From Fluoribacter gormanii (GTDB lineage: Bacteria > Pseudomonadota > Gammaproteobacteria > Legionellales > Legionellaceae), in the NCBI RefSeq assembly GCF_900156395.1, contig NZ_FTNL01000014.1:46332-110331 (forward strand): a stretch of 64,000 nucleotides of DNA, read 5' to 3'. Below the pieces are notes generated by a model. It searched no databases. It was given only the letters and a program-made list of their open reading frames with translations, and had not been told where the DNA came from. Numbering within the stretch: the stretch's first letter is position 1; every line of letters starts with the position of its first letter. This document shows positions 31,109-40,999 of this stretch, in pieces. The position numbers were made by a program, and so were the translations under genes.

Positions 31109-31191
31109 CTCGCGTCAATTCATCTGTTATTGAACAGAAACTTCTGTATAATGCTTTGCACTCAAGAACAATACTATTTTCAGGAGCAGAA

Positions 31192-32901
31192 ATGCGTGCG
31201 TCTCAATGGTTTTTAGCAACTCTCAAAGAAACTCCAAACGATGCAGAGATTGTTTCCCATCAATTAATGTTGAGAACTGGAATGATTCGTAAGCTGGGTT
31301 CAGGCCTTTATACCTGGATGCCTTTGGGTTTAAAAGTTTTACGCAAAATAGAACAGATAGTCCGTGAGGAAATGAATCGCATCAACGCCATGGAGTTACT
31401 CATGCCCGCAGTACAACCTGCTGAACTGTGGCAGGAAACTGGACGTTGGGATACCTTTGGTGGGCAGCTTCTCACCATGAAAGATTCTAATGGCAGAGAA
31501 TATTGCTATGGCCCTACTCATGAAGAAGTAATTACGGATATTATGCGGAATGAATTACAATCCTATAAACAATTACCTGCAAGCTTCTATCAGATTCAAA
31601 CTAAATTCCGCGACGAAATCAGACCTCGTTTTGGTGTGATGCGTGCACGTGAATTTATTATGAAAGATGCATATTCATTCCATTTAAATTTAGAAAGCCT
31701 ACAAATAACCTACAAAGATATGTATCAGGCTTATTGTCGTATCTTTGATCGCATGGGACTCAAATATCGCGCAGTTGAAGCCGATACGGGAGCTATTGGA
31801 GGTTCTGCATCACATGAATTTCAAGTACTGGCTGACTCTGGTGAAGATTTAATTTTCTATAGTGATAAAGGAGATTATGCTGCAAATATTGAACAAGCAA
31901 CCAGTTTAAAACCCGAAAAGGCAACTCCTATCACTCAAAAAATGATTCTGATTGATACTCCAAACCAAAAAACTATAGCTGAGGTATCAAAATTCTTAGG
32001 TGTGGCAAGCAATCAAACCATCAAAACGTTGATTGTAAAAGGGAAAGAACACCCTATGGTGGCTTTAGTTTTAAGAGGTGATGATGAGCTCAATGAAGTC
32101 AAAGCAATAAAACATCCGTTGGTACATTCTCCCTTACAATTTATAGATGAAGAAACCATCTTAAAAACCTTGAAGACGCCCATTGGCTCTCTTGGACCAG
32201 TCAATTTGCCAATTCCTGTAATCGCCGATCATCATGCGCTTGCTATGGATTCCTTTATCTGTGGCGCCAATCAAGCAGACAAACATTATCAACATGCTGC
32301 TTGGGATAAAGACGTGAGCGAATACCTTGTTTATGACTTACGTAATGTAAAAGAAGGCGATATCAGCCCAGATGGGAAAGGAATACTGCACTCTTGCCGC
32401 GGCATTGAAGTTGGGCATGTCTTTCAGCTTGGAGATAAGTATGCTAAAGCCATGAACGCTGCAGTAATTAATGAACAGGGCCAATTGGAGACTATGCTAA
32501 TGGGATGTTATGGCTTAGGTATCACTCGTGTCGTTGCAGCCGCAATCGAGCAACATCATGATGAAAAAGGAATTATCTGGCCTCAAAACATTGCACCATT
32601 CCAAGTAGTCATAATTCCTTTAAATGGGCATCGTTCGCAAGTAGTTCAAAAACAAGCAGATGCACTATATGAGCGTTTAAAAGAGTTAGGTGTCGATGTA
32701 TTAATTGACGATCGCAATGAAAGAGCTGGCGTATTGTTTGCGGATCACGATTTGATTGGTATTCCTCATCGTATCATCGTAAGTGAACGAAATATGGAAC
32801 AAAACTGTGTGGAATATAAAAACCGAGCTAATGGAGAAGCGCTACAATTAAGCTTAGATAAAGCAATTGATACAATAGTTCAACTGGTCTCAAATAAGTA
32901 A
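31192..32901 (+). CDS. proS: Prolyl-tRNA synthetase
   Basis: This class II synthetase charges tRNA-Pro and is of the bacterial type with an inserted YbaK-like editing domain. I chose the ATG at 31192 (MRASQWFLATLKETP) with CAGGAG upstream; this gives 569 residues, as expected, while an in-frame upstream start at 31105 lies in a repeat. Motif 2 is in FYQIQTKFRDEIRPRFGVMR and motif 3 in GCYGLGITRVVAAAIEQ. The insertion spans roughly residues 225-400. Confidence 0.97.
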   Translation: MRASQWFLATLKETPNDAEIVSHQLMLRTGMIRKLGSGLYTWMPLGLKVLRKIEQIVREEMNRINAMELLMPAVQPAELWQETGRWDTFGGQLLTMKDSNGREYCYGPTHEEVITDIMRNELQSYKQLPASFYQIQTKFRDEIRPRFGVMRAREFIMKDAYSFHLNLESLQITYKDMYQAYCRIFDRMGLKYRAVEADTGAIGGSASHEFQVLADSGEDLIFYSDKGDYAANIEQATSLKPEKATPITQKMILIDTPNQKTIAEVSKFLGVASNQTIKTLIVKGKEHPMVALVLRGDDELNEVKAIKHPLVHSPLQFIDEETILKTLKTPIGSLGPVNLPIPVIADHHALAMDSFICGANQADKHYQHAAWDKDVSEYLVYDLRNVKEGDISPDGKGILHSCRGIEVGHVFQLGDKYAKAMNAAVINEQGQLETMLMGCYGLGITRVVAAAIEQHHDEKGIIWPQNIAPFQVVIIPLNGHRSQVVQKQADALYERLKELGVDVLIDDRNERAGVLFADHDLIGIPHRIIVSERNMEQNCVEYKNRANGEALQLSLDKAIDTIVQLVSNK

Positions 32902-32920
32902 GTTGAACTCGTTAAACCCC

Positions 32921-33037
32921 GTAGCCTGCGAATCTCAAAGGCTGAAACACGAGCTCCACTGTGTTTCAGCCAGAGGTTACAAGATCTCTATGATATAAAC
33001 CCGTAACCTCGGTACTAACACGTTTCATCCAGTCTAC
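32921..33037. repeat. GTAGCC repeat with internal hairpin
   Basis: GTAGCCTGCG starts the repeat, which contains GCTGAAACA...TGTTTCAGC, a strong 9-bp hairpin, and ends near GTCTACAAA. It lies between the convergent proS and LRR genes and could terminate both. Confidence 0.6.
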
Positions 33038-33041
33038 AAAT

Positions 33042-34250
33042 TTAGAAGATATTACGTTTGTGTCCAGGGTTGCCTTCAATATTCAAATAAGACAACACCT
33101 CATTGCTTTTTAACGCTTTTATTCCGATTGCGGTAATGTGATTAAAGCTTACATCTAAAGTATATAGCGTTACAGTTTCGGCTAAAGCTAATGCGCCATC
33201 ATCTCCAATATAATTATGACTCAAACTTAAATTTTGTAGTTGTACCGCTTTGGCTAAGATTTTTGCTCCATCATCCCCAATAAGATTATTATCCGCATAT
33301 AAGTTACTCAGAGACCTCATTTTTGCAAGAACGGCAATCCCCTCATCACCAATTAAATTATTGTCGATATTAAGCAAAGTTAGACGACTCAACTCAGATA
33401 AAGATTGAGCCCCTTCGCTACCTATGCTACAACCAACAAGTGAAAGCCACTCAAGAGTACTGGCCTGAGCTAAAAAAAATACCCCCTCATTTTGTATAGG
33501 ATTGTTATCAAGAGTGAGATAACGTAAATTGGGTTTTCTTGCTATAACTTCGACCCCATCTTTACCAATATTATTGTTTTCCAAATCAATAAAGTTGAGG
33601 GATTGATTCCTGTCCAGAGATGCAACCCCCTCATTCCCTAAGCGGTTATTGCCTATATATAAACTTTTCAATGTTTGATTCGCAAACAATGCTTTGGCAC
33701 CTTCCGCTCCGATTTGACTTCTTTTTAGGGAAAGATGAATTAGTGATGTATTTTTTGCTAATGATTTCGCTCCCGAAGAGCCTATAGGGTTACCATCAAG
33801 AGAAAGAAAAATTAAAGTATTATTATTTGCTAAGGCTTCCGCTCCATAGGGGCCGATATGATTATCTCCCAAAAGAAGGTAAACCAAAGAGGTATTATTT
33901 GCTAATGCCTCAGCTCCAAGTGAACCTATACGGTTTCCAGTCAGGAAAAGATATCGAATATGAGTATTAGTAGAAAGTAATTCGGCACCTTGATAACCAA
34001 TCTGATTATCCGAAATGCTTAAACGGGTGATTTCAGGGTGTTCATTAAGAAAGAATAAAATTTGCGGAATATCACGATCTTGTATATGACACTGATCGAG
34101 ATACAAACCACCATCGCTGGCACGTAATTCTATATTTTCAACACATTCATTAGATTGGGAATCAGAATTTTTTATTTTATCTTTCGCAAAGAGTGGTGAA
34201 ATCATTACGCTCAATACAAGCGAAAGACTTAAAGCTGCTTTTCTCATCAT
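33042..34250 (-). CDS. Secreted leucine-rich repeat protein (RNI-like)
   Basis: The 402-residue protein has a signal peptide (about residues 1-22, ending PLFA) and about 13 tandem leucine-rich repeats of 24 residues from about residue 65 to the end. The repeat unit reads L..L.L..N.IG..GA..LA.N, the ribonuclease-inhibitor type common in eukaryotic proteins. Such proteins bind other proteins. With a Sec signal it would be exported to the periplasm or by type II secretion, unlike most Dot/Icm effectors. No catalytic domain is present. The gene has its own 130-bp upstream gap. Confidence 0.8.
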   Translation of the reverse strand: MMRKAALSLSLVLSVMISPLFAKDKIKNSDSQSNECVENIELRASDGGLYLDQCHIQDRDIPQILFFLNEHPEITRLSISDNQIGYQGAELLSTNTHIRYLFLTGNRIGSLGAEALANNTSLVYLLLGDNHIGPYGAEALANNNTLIFLSLDGNPIGSSGAKSLAKNTSLIHLSLKRSQIGAEGAKALFANQTLKSLYIGNNRLGNEGVASLDRNQSLNFIDLENNNIGKDGVEVIARKPNLRYLTLDNNPIQNEGVFFLAQASTLEWLSLVGCSIGSEGAQSLSELSRLTLLNIDNNLIGDEGIAVLAKMRSLSNLYADNNLIGDDGAKILAKAVQLQNLSLSHNYIGDDGALALAETVTLYTLDVSFNHITAIGIKALKSNEVLSYLNIEGNPGHKRNIF

Positions 34251-34385
34251 GAAACCTAACCTTTTTGTTAAAATTTGAGATCCTAATAAAAATTATTAAT
34301 TTTTATCAAGAAGATAAATAAAAACCAACACATCAAATATATGAGAGCCCTAGAGAAATAGATACAAAAGAACGATTCTTATAGA

Positions 34386-35774
34386 TCATGGCGCATCGAT
34401 TGCATATGTATGGAATTCTTCACTGGTGATCCGAAAATTATCAAAATCTCGAATGAAATTTGCTATATGATATGCTAATGAAAAATTAGTATGTTCTCCA
34501 AAAATATCATGATAAACCTCTTTAGGTGTTTCATCTAATTCAGCGCAACAGGTTTTTAGCAGAAAATCTGCGTATTTTTTATTTATTTCCCCCCATTTGT
34601 CCAATATGGTTTTAGCATTAGCAAGATGGATTTCATCTGTAAAAATACTTAATTTATTGAAATAATATAAATTACCCATAAGATAAAGGGCAAAAACCCG
34701 CGATTCCATATAGTGCATAGGAATGGCATTCAATACTGAGGGAATAAGAAGTTTAAGCATCAGGAATTTGCTATCGTCTAAATTCCTAATTACGAACAGT
34801 AAATTCCAGCTGTTATACAAATGCATCCATTCTTTATACACATAAAATTGACTAACTCTTTTGGGAAGTCGATTAACGATTAAGTCCGGTAATAAGCTGT
34901 ATTTTCCCTCCTCTGTTATTGAGCTTTTCTCAGGTAAAACTAAATTTTTAAAAGAATAACCGTGAGAGGGTCGAAGGTATTCTAACAGACGAATAAGCGT
35001 AGCTCCTGCAAAAGCATTGTCAGCTGGATTTCCATCCTCCTTGTAGTTTTCTTCCCACGTTGCTTCCAAAATATTTAAACTCACATTTTTAACTGAATCA
35101 TCATGCATTTCACCTAATGGAGGAGGACAAATCTTGGCATTCCAAAGCGCAAGTCCATGTTGCCTTATAAACTCTTTTGATTTTTTAACAATTTCTTCCT
35201 GACTAAGTTCCGCATCTCCCAATGCACGGATAAATGCTCCTTCCGTGATTACTGGATCAACAGAAACTAACTTTAAGCTTTTAAAAAGAGAAAAGTCTTT
35301 TCTATTTGAACAAAAGAAGAAATTATTGATAGGGTTTCCAGGATAATAAGTATTCCTTTGCTTTTTTGTAAAACTATATATATCTTCATTCAATGTGAAA
35401 CTGTTTACCATAGTCACTGCAAATGCTTCGAATAAACATAGTAAATTCAACTGGATTTGCAGCTGTTCTGATATTTCGTTTAACTCTAAATCTGTAATTA
35501 ATTTTTCGCGCTCTATAAAAGCAAGTAACTCACATATTGGCGGATTGTTTAGCAAACCTTTTTTCACAGAATCTATGAGTCGCTCCAGATCAATTGGTTC
35601 CTCTGCGAGTTTATCCAAGAAGTTTTTGAGCCCTTGATCACGAATTTCAAGTAAATTTAGCCGAAGATCATAGAGAATTTTTTGGATAATCGATGGATTG
35701 GATTGTTTATAAAGACATCTCGATACACGTTCTAAAAATTGTTTTGCTAACTTCCTTGTCATAAAGAAATCCAT
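34386..35774 (-). CDS. Hypothetical protein, candidate effector
   Basis: I do not recognise a family for this 462-residue protein. It has no signal peptide or membrane segment and is rich in Leu, Phe, Asn and Lys, predicted helical throughout. The C-terminus (FRITSEEFHTYAIDAP) has a Glu pair near the end. Its lack of neighbours in an operon and its position in an accessory block make a secreted effector possible but unproven. An alternative is a large intracellular protein of unknown use. Confidence 0.55.
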   Translation of the reverse strand: MDFFMTRKLAKQFLERVSRCLYKQSNPSIIQKILYDLRLNLLEIRDQGLKNFLDKLAEEPIDLERLIDSVKKGLLNNPPICELLAFIEREKLITDLELNEISEQLQIQLNLLCLFEAFAVTMVNSFTLNEDIYSFTKKQRNTYYPGNPINNFFFCSNRKDFSLFKSLKLVSVDPVITEGAFIRALGDAELSQEEIVKKSKEFIRQHGLALWNAKICPPPLGEMHDDSVKNVSLNILEATWEENYKEDGNPADNAFAGATLIRLLEYLRPSHGYSFKNLVLPEKSSITEEGKYSLLPDLIVNRLPKRVSQFYVYKEWMHLYNSWNLLFVIRNLDDSKFLMLKLLIPSVLNAIPMHYMESRVFALYLMGNLYYFNKLSIFTDEIHLANAKTILDKWGEINKKYADFLLKTCCAELDETPKEVYHDIFGEHTNFSLAYHIANFIRDFDNFRITSEEFHTYAIDAP

Positions 35775-35831
35775 TTATTTACAAAAATAAAGTATATGTC
35801 TTTAGGAAAGTTTTTTAAATATAAGGGGGCT

Positions 35832-37628
35832 CTACCTGATTTCTTCTCCATTTGGAGGAACCACAATAGCAAAAGGTTCGCTAGGACTGCCCTCGATGAC
35901 TTTATTTAATAGCTTAACCCTTATTAAAACATTCATTGTTTTACTGTCTTCGGAACATTTTATTGCATTCGGCTCACGCTTGCAGTTTGCGACTTGATGC
36001 ACTGTATCTATAGGGCTGTTATCGATATCGATCACTTTTTGGTTTTTCAAATCGATAATCGCTAATTCTAAATGACTCAGCTTCCATTCGTTTCCTTCTG
36101 CAGTATATCCCACACGCCGTTCATGAACCAGGGTAACTTTTTGCCCTCTTTTTAGAGTAGTTTGATATTCCCACACGGGTTGTTCTACGGTCAACTCACT
36201 TTCCACAATATTATTTCTTTGTTGAAATGCCTTTTCCATATTGATGTAACCCCAACCATATGTTCGATTCCAGGCTGAGCCCATGATTTTAGTATGCCCC
36301 GAATCCATTGAACCTGAATCAGTCCAAGTATCCGCACTATTAATGAGCAACGCTTTAATAGCCATAGGATTTTGAATCCCTGCATCTTGCAATAATAATG
36401 CTGACGCACCGACATGGGGAGCTGCAGCGCTAGTCCCACCCATAAGACGATAACCGTCTTTATAGTTCATCGCATTCGAATAGACAAAACCATAAATTTT
36501 AGGATCAGGGGCGCACGTCATCGTATCATGGCCAGGAGCAGTTAAATCAGGTTTGCGTCTACCAAAAGGTGTAGGGCCTCGACTGCTGGTATTCTTAATA
36601 TGATGTTTGGTTCTATCTGCGGTTTTGACAGTTGTTTCATTTTCAGTGACAAGTGTATTCATATTGGCAACAGTAAGCGCATTATAATTATCGCCAGGGA
36701 CTGTTAATGTAGAGGCAAAGGTAAATTGATGCGATGGTTCGATATATCCAGCATTCCCTGCTGATTTTACCCAAAGGATTTTTTGAGTATTTACTACATA
36801 ATCTATGACTTTTGCAAGCCCACTCCATTCAGGACATGCAGGACAATTTAAATCGAGCCGACCATTTCCCATACTGTAATTAATAATAGTGGGTTTCAAT
36901 TCAGCACGATTCAACATCCAATCCAAAGTTTCCATCGAACGCATAATACTTGATGGATCAGCGTTTTCCTCGCCTGCTAATCCAGAAACAATGGCTGAAG
37001 CACCATAAGCGATACCTTTATATTTTTCATGATTACTGGCATAAATACAGGCTACGCCGGTTGCATGAGGTTCTTTGACACCATTAATCAGATTAGAATA
37101 TCCTGATCCTACATCCTGGCGTACTACTAATCGTTTACTGGATAAAGCGGGATGTAGAGGATCCACTCCTGTATCGATTATACCAATAATTCCTTTTTGA
37201 CCAGTATAACCATGATCCCACCAATTACTTACATTAGGGTAAAAGGATGATGGTGTCAGTTTTAAAACTTGGGCTGTAACATCCAACTCTGGCATGGCTG
37301 CTGGATTTGAAGAAATTTGTGCTGCTGCATTTAAACCAGCAATACGATAGAGCAAGTTACGATCTCTTGGAATTTGTATTCCTACTGCTGGCATAAATCC
37401 TAAATCTTTTATGCTTACATTAGGGATTCTTTTTATTTCCTCAATAAATGATTCTTTTTCTGCAAAATTATGTAAAAAAACCAGCAGTGATAAAGGAGCA
37501 TGTGAAGAGGATCTGGAATGTTTTAAAGTTTGGAGGACGTCAGCATCAATAATAGCCCTTGCCGAAAGAACAGGACTTACAGTGAGTAAAATTATCGCAA
37601 GATAAGATCTTTTGAGTATACGCCACAT
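35832..37628 (-). CDS. Subtilisin-like serine protease (S8)
   Basis: The 598-residue secreted protease has a signal peptide (about residues 1-23), a propeptide-like region (24-120), and an S8 domain with the triad D152 (GIIDTGVDPLHP), H188 (EPHATGVACIYAS) and S400 (GGTSAAAPHVGAS); N291 would form the oxyanion hole. After about residue 470 a beta-rich C-terminal domain follows. H188 sits in HATGVA rather than the usual HGTxVA, which is a conservative change. It is divergent from the metalloprotease at 37919. Confidence 0.9.
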   Translation of the reverse strand: MWRILKRSYLAIILLTVSPVLSARAIIDADVLQTLKHSRSSSHAPLSLLVFLHNFAEKESFIEEIKRIPNVSIKDLGFMPAVGIQIPRDRNLLYRIAGLNAAAQISSNPAAMPELDVTAQVLKLTPSSFYPNVSNWWDHGYTGQKGIIGIIDTGVDPLHPALSSKRLVVRQDVGSGYSNLINGVKEPHATGVACIYASNHEKYKGIAYGASAIVSGLAGEENADPSSIMRSMETLDWMLNRAELKPTIINYSMGNGRLDLNCPACPEWSGLAKVIDYVVNTQKILWVKSAGNAGYIEPSHQFTFASTLTVPGDNYNALTVANMNTLVTENETTVKTADRTKHHIKNTSSRGPTPFGRRKPDLTAPGHDTMTCAPDPKIYGFVYSNAMNYKDGYRLMGGTSAAAPHVGASALLLQDAGIQNPMAIKALLINSADTWTDSGSMDSGHTKIMGSAWNRTYGWGYINMEKAFQQRNNIVESELTVEQPVWEYQTTLKRGQKVTLVHERRVGYTAEGNEWKLSHLELAIIDLKNQKVIDIDNSPIDTVHQVANCKREPNAIKCSEDSKTMNVLIRVKLLNKVIEGSPSEPFAIVVPPNGEEIR

Positions 37629-37918
37629 ACAGCACCCTCATTTTTGAGTTTCAATATAATGAACAAAGTTTACCTTCTCAGTTGGCAAATCATTGTTCTC
37701 ATCTCAGTAATGAATAAAATGATTTTAAAACAAGGAATCGAAAGAAGATAGCGGTCTTTAAAAAAAATATAGTATATCAATAGCATACTGCTCCTTGGTC
37801 ATAGAGGAGCTATTGTAACTTTGTTAGGACGAGATTTTTTTATTATTCTTCCAAAAGGTAAGTTACAGCAGAAAATTTTAATGATACATTTTGTCTCTCA
37901 ACAAATTAGAGATAAATA
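37629..37918. other. Divergent protease promoter gap
   Basis: This 290-bp AT-rich gap separates the S8 and reprolysin-type protease genes. It holds no gene. Promoters for both must lie here; I see no clear consensus operator. Confidence 0.4.
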
Positions 37919-40132
37919 ATGACAAGGACGCTTTTTTCTTCAGCACTCATACTGTTTTGCTCTATTGCTTCTGCACAAGATCAGATGATTGAGGATTTTT
38001 TTAAAGATGTGAATCCATCTGCAATTTCCACCAAGAAGGAAAATAATATACAGGCGAGTCATTTTCGTATTGTCGAAATTGACCTCAGCCAACTCTATGC
38101 AGAACTGGAGAACGTACCCCATCGAGATGAATTAAAATCAGGAGCTGCATCACAAATTGCCCTACCTCTGCCCGATGGAACCACTAAGCTATATCAGGTT
38201 GTCGAAAACAGTACATTACACCCGGAGCTCAGTGCAAAATTTCCCACAATTAAAACCTATGATGCTTATGGAGTTACTGATCCAGGTGAGTTCGTCAAGC
38301 TCGATCTTACCCCTCAGGGATTCCATGCAATGATTCTCAGACCTGGACAGAGTCCAGTTTTTATTGATCCCTTAAGAAAAGGAAGCACACAATATTATAT
38401 TATTTATAATAAAAAAGACTTTATAACATCCAAGCGCTTGAAATGCGGCGTCCAAAGTCAAAATCAATTTGCAACATCGCCTGTTAGTTCAAAACATTTT
38501 GCTCGTTTTAATTCTTGCCAACTCAAAAAATACCGCTTGGCCATGGCAGCAACAGCAGAATACACTCAATTTCAAGGCGGGACAGTAAACGATGCATTGG
38601 GTGCAGAAGCAACCACGATAAATAGAGTGAACGGTGTTTATGAAATTGATATGGCCATTACAATGCAAATTATTGCTAACAATAATCTCATTATCTATAC
38701 AGATCCTAATAATCAGCCCTATACACACGGTGTTCCCGAACAGATGATCAATGAGAATCAACAGAATGTGAATCAAGTTATTGGTGCAGCTAATTATGAT
38801 ATAGGCCATGTTGTGGATTCAGCAGGAAGTGGTCTTGCAGGACTTTCCTGTGTTTGTAATGATGGACGTAAAGCAAGAGGAGTCACAGGTCAAGCCAAGC
38901 CAGTAGGAGACCCTTTCGACATTGACTATGTAGCACACGAAATGGGACATCAATTTGGCGCTAATCACGTCCAAAATAACAGTTGTCAAAGGAATGGGCC
39001 CACAGCTGTAGAGCCTGGAAGTGGTAGCACCATTATGGGTTACGCTGGAATTTGCGCCCCTAATGTTCAAAAGAATTCAGATGCTTATTTTAATGGCATT
39101 AGTCTTCAAGAAATGGGAAATTTTGTCTCCAATCCTTCGCATACCTGCCCCGTTACAACAGACATTCCTGATGCTCCTGTGATTTCTAGCACTAATGGAG
39201 GGGCTATTATTCCTGCTCAAACCCCTTTTGCTTTGACTGCATCAGCAACTAAAAATGGCGGCACCGAAGTGTTAACCTATACCTGGGAACAAATGAACAA
39301 CGAAGTATCTCCCCAGCCTCCAGTCAGCTCAGCAACTGTCGGACCCAGTTTTAGAAGTTTTTCACCGCAACCGACAGGAACCCGTTTCTTCCCTAATCTC
39401 AACGCACTCAGCAATGGAGGTCCTTTTACCTGGGAAGTTATACCTTCAGTTTCTCGGATTATGAAATTCAGAGTTTCAGTACGTCGGAATACCCCGGGAG
39501 GATCTTGCAATGCATATACTGATACAACTATAACTACAACGAGTAATGCGGGTCCGTTTATCGTGACATCACCTACTAGTAAAGGCATCAGCTGGACTGG
39601 TTTATCACCACAAACCATTACCTGGGATGTTGCAAATACTAATTTTTCTCCAGTTAATGCCAAGAATGTAAACATCCTTTTATCTATTGATGGCGGAAAA
39701 ACATTTCCCTATACCCTATTATCAAACATAACAAACAATGGACAAGAACAAATCTGTGCTCCTAACTTAAACACAACTACGGCTCGGATTATGGTGCAAG
39801 CGAGCAATGGAACTTTCTTTAATATTTCAAAAAACAATTTCTCAATCATTGCAGTACCAACTAAAGCACCGGTATTGACGGCAGCCGAGCGTGATCCAAT
39901 GAGTACCCATAAAGCATTTGTCTTATATGCTGATTGTATTCCCGTATCCAATAATGTTTATACAGTGAATGGCTTACCTGGGGCAACCGTGAAATTGGAT
40001 ATCAAGAATCACCGCTTTGTCATAGAAAACATCCTGACGCCGAAAAGAGTCCCTAATGTCACTATTACGGCGACGAATGAAAGTCACATAAGTCAAACCT
40101 CAAACCCAATTACTATTCCCAGTATTTTATAA
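37919..40132 (+). CDS. Secreted reprolysin-type zinc metalloprotease (M12B-like)
   Basis: The 737-residue protein has a signal peptide (1-19), a long propeptide (about 20-200) and a metzincin catalytic domain. The zinc site is HEMGHQFGANH at residues 340-350 (H340, H344, H350) with the Met-turn IMGYAG at M373. After about 410 come beta-sandwich domains, one with ITWDVANTNFSPVNAKNV (about 569-586) typical of the family. Bacterial homologues are secreted proteases. The outer-membrane barrel gene follows 10 bp downstream, so the two form an operon. Confidence 0.9.
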   Translation: MTRTLFSSALILFCSIASAQDQMIEDFFKDVNPSAISTKKENNIQASHFRIVEIDLSQLYAELENVPHRDELKSGAASQIALPLPDGTTKLYQVVENSTLHPELSAKFPTIKTYDAYGVTDPGEFVKLDLTPQGFHAMILRPGQSPVFIDPLRKGSTQYYIIYNKKDFITSKRLKCGVQSQNQFATSPVSSKHFARFNSCQLKKYRLAMAATAEYTQFQGGTVNDALGAEATTINRVNGVYEIDMAITMQIIANNNLIIYTDPNNQPYTHGVPEQMINENQQNVNQVIGAANYDIGHVVDSAGSGLAGLSCVCNDGRKARGVTGQAKPVGDPFDIDYVAHEMGHQFGANHVQNNSCQRNGPTAVEPGSGSTIMGYAGICAPNVQKNSDAYFNGISLQEMGNFVSNPSHTCPVTTDIPDAPVISSTNGGAIIPAQTPFALTASATKNGGTEVLTYTWEQMNNEVSPQPPVSSATVGPSFRSFSPQPTGTRFFPNLNALSNGGPFTWEVIPSVSRIMKFRVSVRRNTPGGSCNAYTDTTITTTSNAGPFIVTSPTSKGISWTGLSPQTITWDVANTNFSPVNAKNVNILLSIDGGKTFPYTLLSNITNNGQEQICAPNLNTTTARIMVQASNGTFFNISKNNFSIIAVPTKAPVLTAAERDPMSTHKAFVLYADCIPVSNNVYTVNGLPGATVKLDIKNHRFVIENILTPKRVPNVTITATNESHISQTSNPITIPSIL

Positions 40133-40142
40133 AAGGCTTACT

Positions 40143-40844
40143 ATGAATAAACAATCCATATCAACAGTCATCGCTTGTATCCTCTCATGCAATGCATATA
40201 CAGGCGTTTATTCCGGTCTTAATTTAGGTGTTAATACAGTTACTGTACACAAAAATTTGAGCTATCCTCTTGAAGAAAGTACACCCACTTCTTCCAGCTT
40301 TAACAACGCATATACCAATTTTCACGGACAAATCATAGCAGGATATGAATTGCCCTGGAGCGCAAAATTTTCTACTGCTTTAGAATTGGATGCAGATCTA
40401 TTCACCGGGAAGTCACGATATAAAATCGATGAATGGTTCTTTAATGAAGATGTTGATGCAGAAGAACAATTAGAATATGGATTCTCCTTCTTTTTACTAC
40501 CCACCTACCAATATAATGAGTCAGCTCGTTTTTTTGTAGGGCCAGGAATTTCAGGAAGCCGTTTTGCAGTTAACATGAACAATACTGCAGGGAATGTTGG
40601 AGTCAGTGTGAATTTCAAAAAATGGTTAATCGGTGGGGGCTTAAAGGCAGGAGCAATCACCAAACTAACTAATAACCTCGACCTACTCTTGACGTATCAG
40701 TTCACTCAGTACAACAGTACGGAACGAACTCAAATTGAACCGTTATCTGATGAAACATTACAAGGACGTTATAGACCGAATGTAAATACTGTCTTAATCG
40801 GACTTAGAGTCCATATGCCAGAACTAGCAGCTAAAACTAAATGA
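40143..40844 (+). CDS. Outer membrane beta-barrel protein
   Basis: The 233-residue protein has an N-terminal signal peptide (about residues 1-20), then YSGLNLGVNTVTVHKNL, GQIIAGYELPW and further alternating strands ending in NTVLIGLRVHMPEL, the pattern of an 8-stranded OmpA/OprF-like barrel used by many Legionella surface proteins. It follows the metalloprotease by 10 bp. Its function is unknown; a link to protease export or host contact is an inference from position. Confidence 0.75.
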   Translation: MNKQSISTVIACILSCNAYTGVYSGLNLGVNTVTVHKNLSYPLEESTPTSSSFNNAYTNFHGQIIAGYELPWSAKFSTALELDADLFTGKSRYKIDEWFFNEDVDAEEQLEYGFSFFLLPTYQYNESARFFVGPGISGSRFAVNMNNTAGNVGVSVNFKKWLIGGGLKAGAITKLTNNLDLLLTYQFTQYNSTERTQIEPLSDETLQGRYRPNVNTVLIGLRVHMPELAAKTK

Positions 40845-40943
40845 TGTGTCTTAATCGTGCAGGTTGGAAAAGTTGGGATATTAATAGAAAATTTATTAAC
40901 CCGCGATGTTATAAGATAGTCTTTAAGAATAATGCTTCGCCAA

Positions 40944-40977
40944 CCAAACAGACTCGAATTAAATCGAGCCTGTTTGG
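40944..40977. terminator. Strong hairpin between convergent genes
   Basis: CCAAACAG-A-CTCGA (from 40944) pairs with TCGAG-C-CTGTTTGG (to 40977) around an ATTAAA loop, a 13-bp stem with one mismatch. It lies between the barrel gene and the convergent gene ending at 41000. There is no long T run, so it may be a bidirectional terminator or an mRNA 3' protecting structure. Confidence 0.5.
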
Positions 40978-40999
40978 CAATTAATAAATTGAATTACTT

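Noticed and set aside
31105..31191. Longer N-terminus for ProS
   Set aside because: The upstream ATG lies in a repeat and the family start MRASQW has a CAGGAG site.
33042..34250. Tandem DNA repeat in the LRR gene
   Set aside because: The 24-residue protein repeats have diverged at the DNA level, so this is a protein repeat and not an unstable DNA array.
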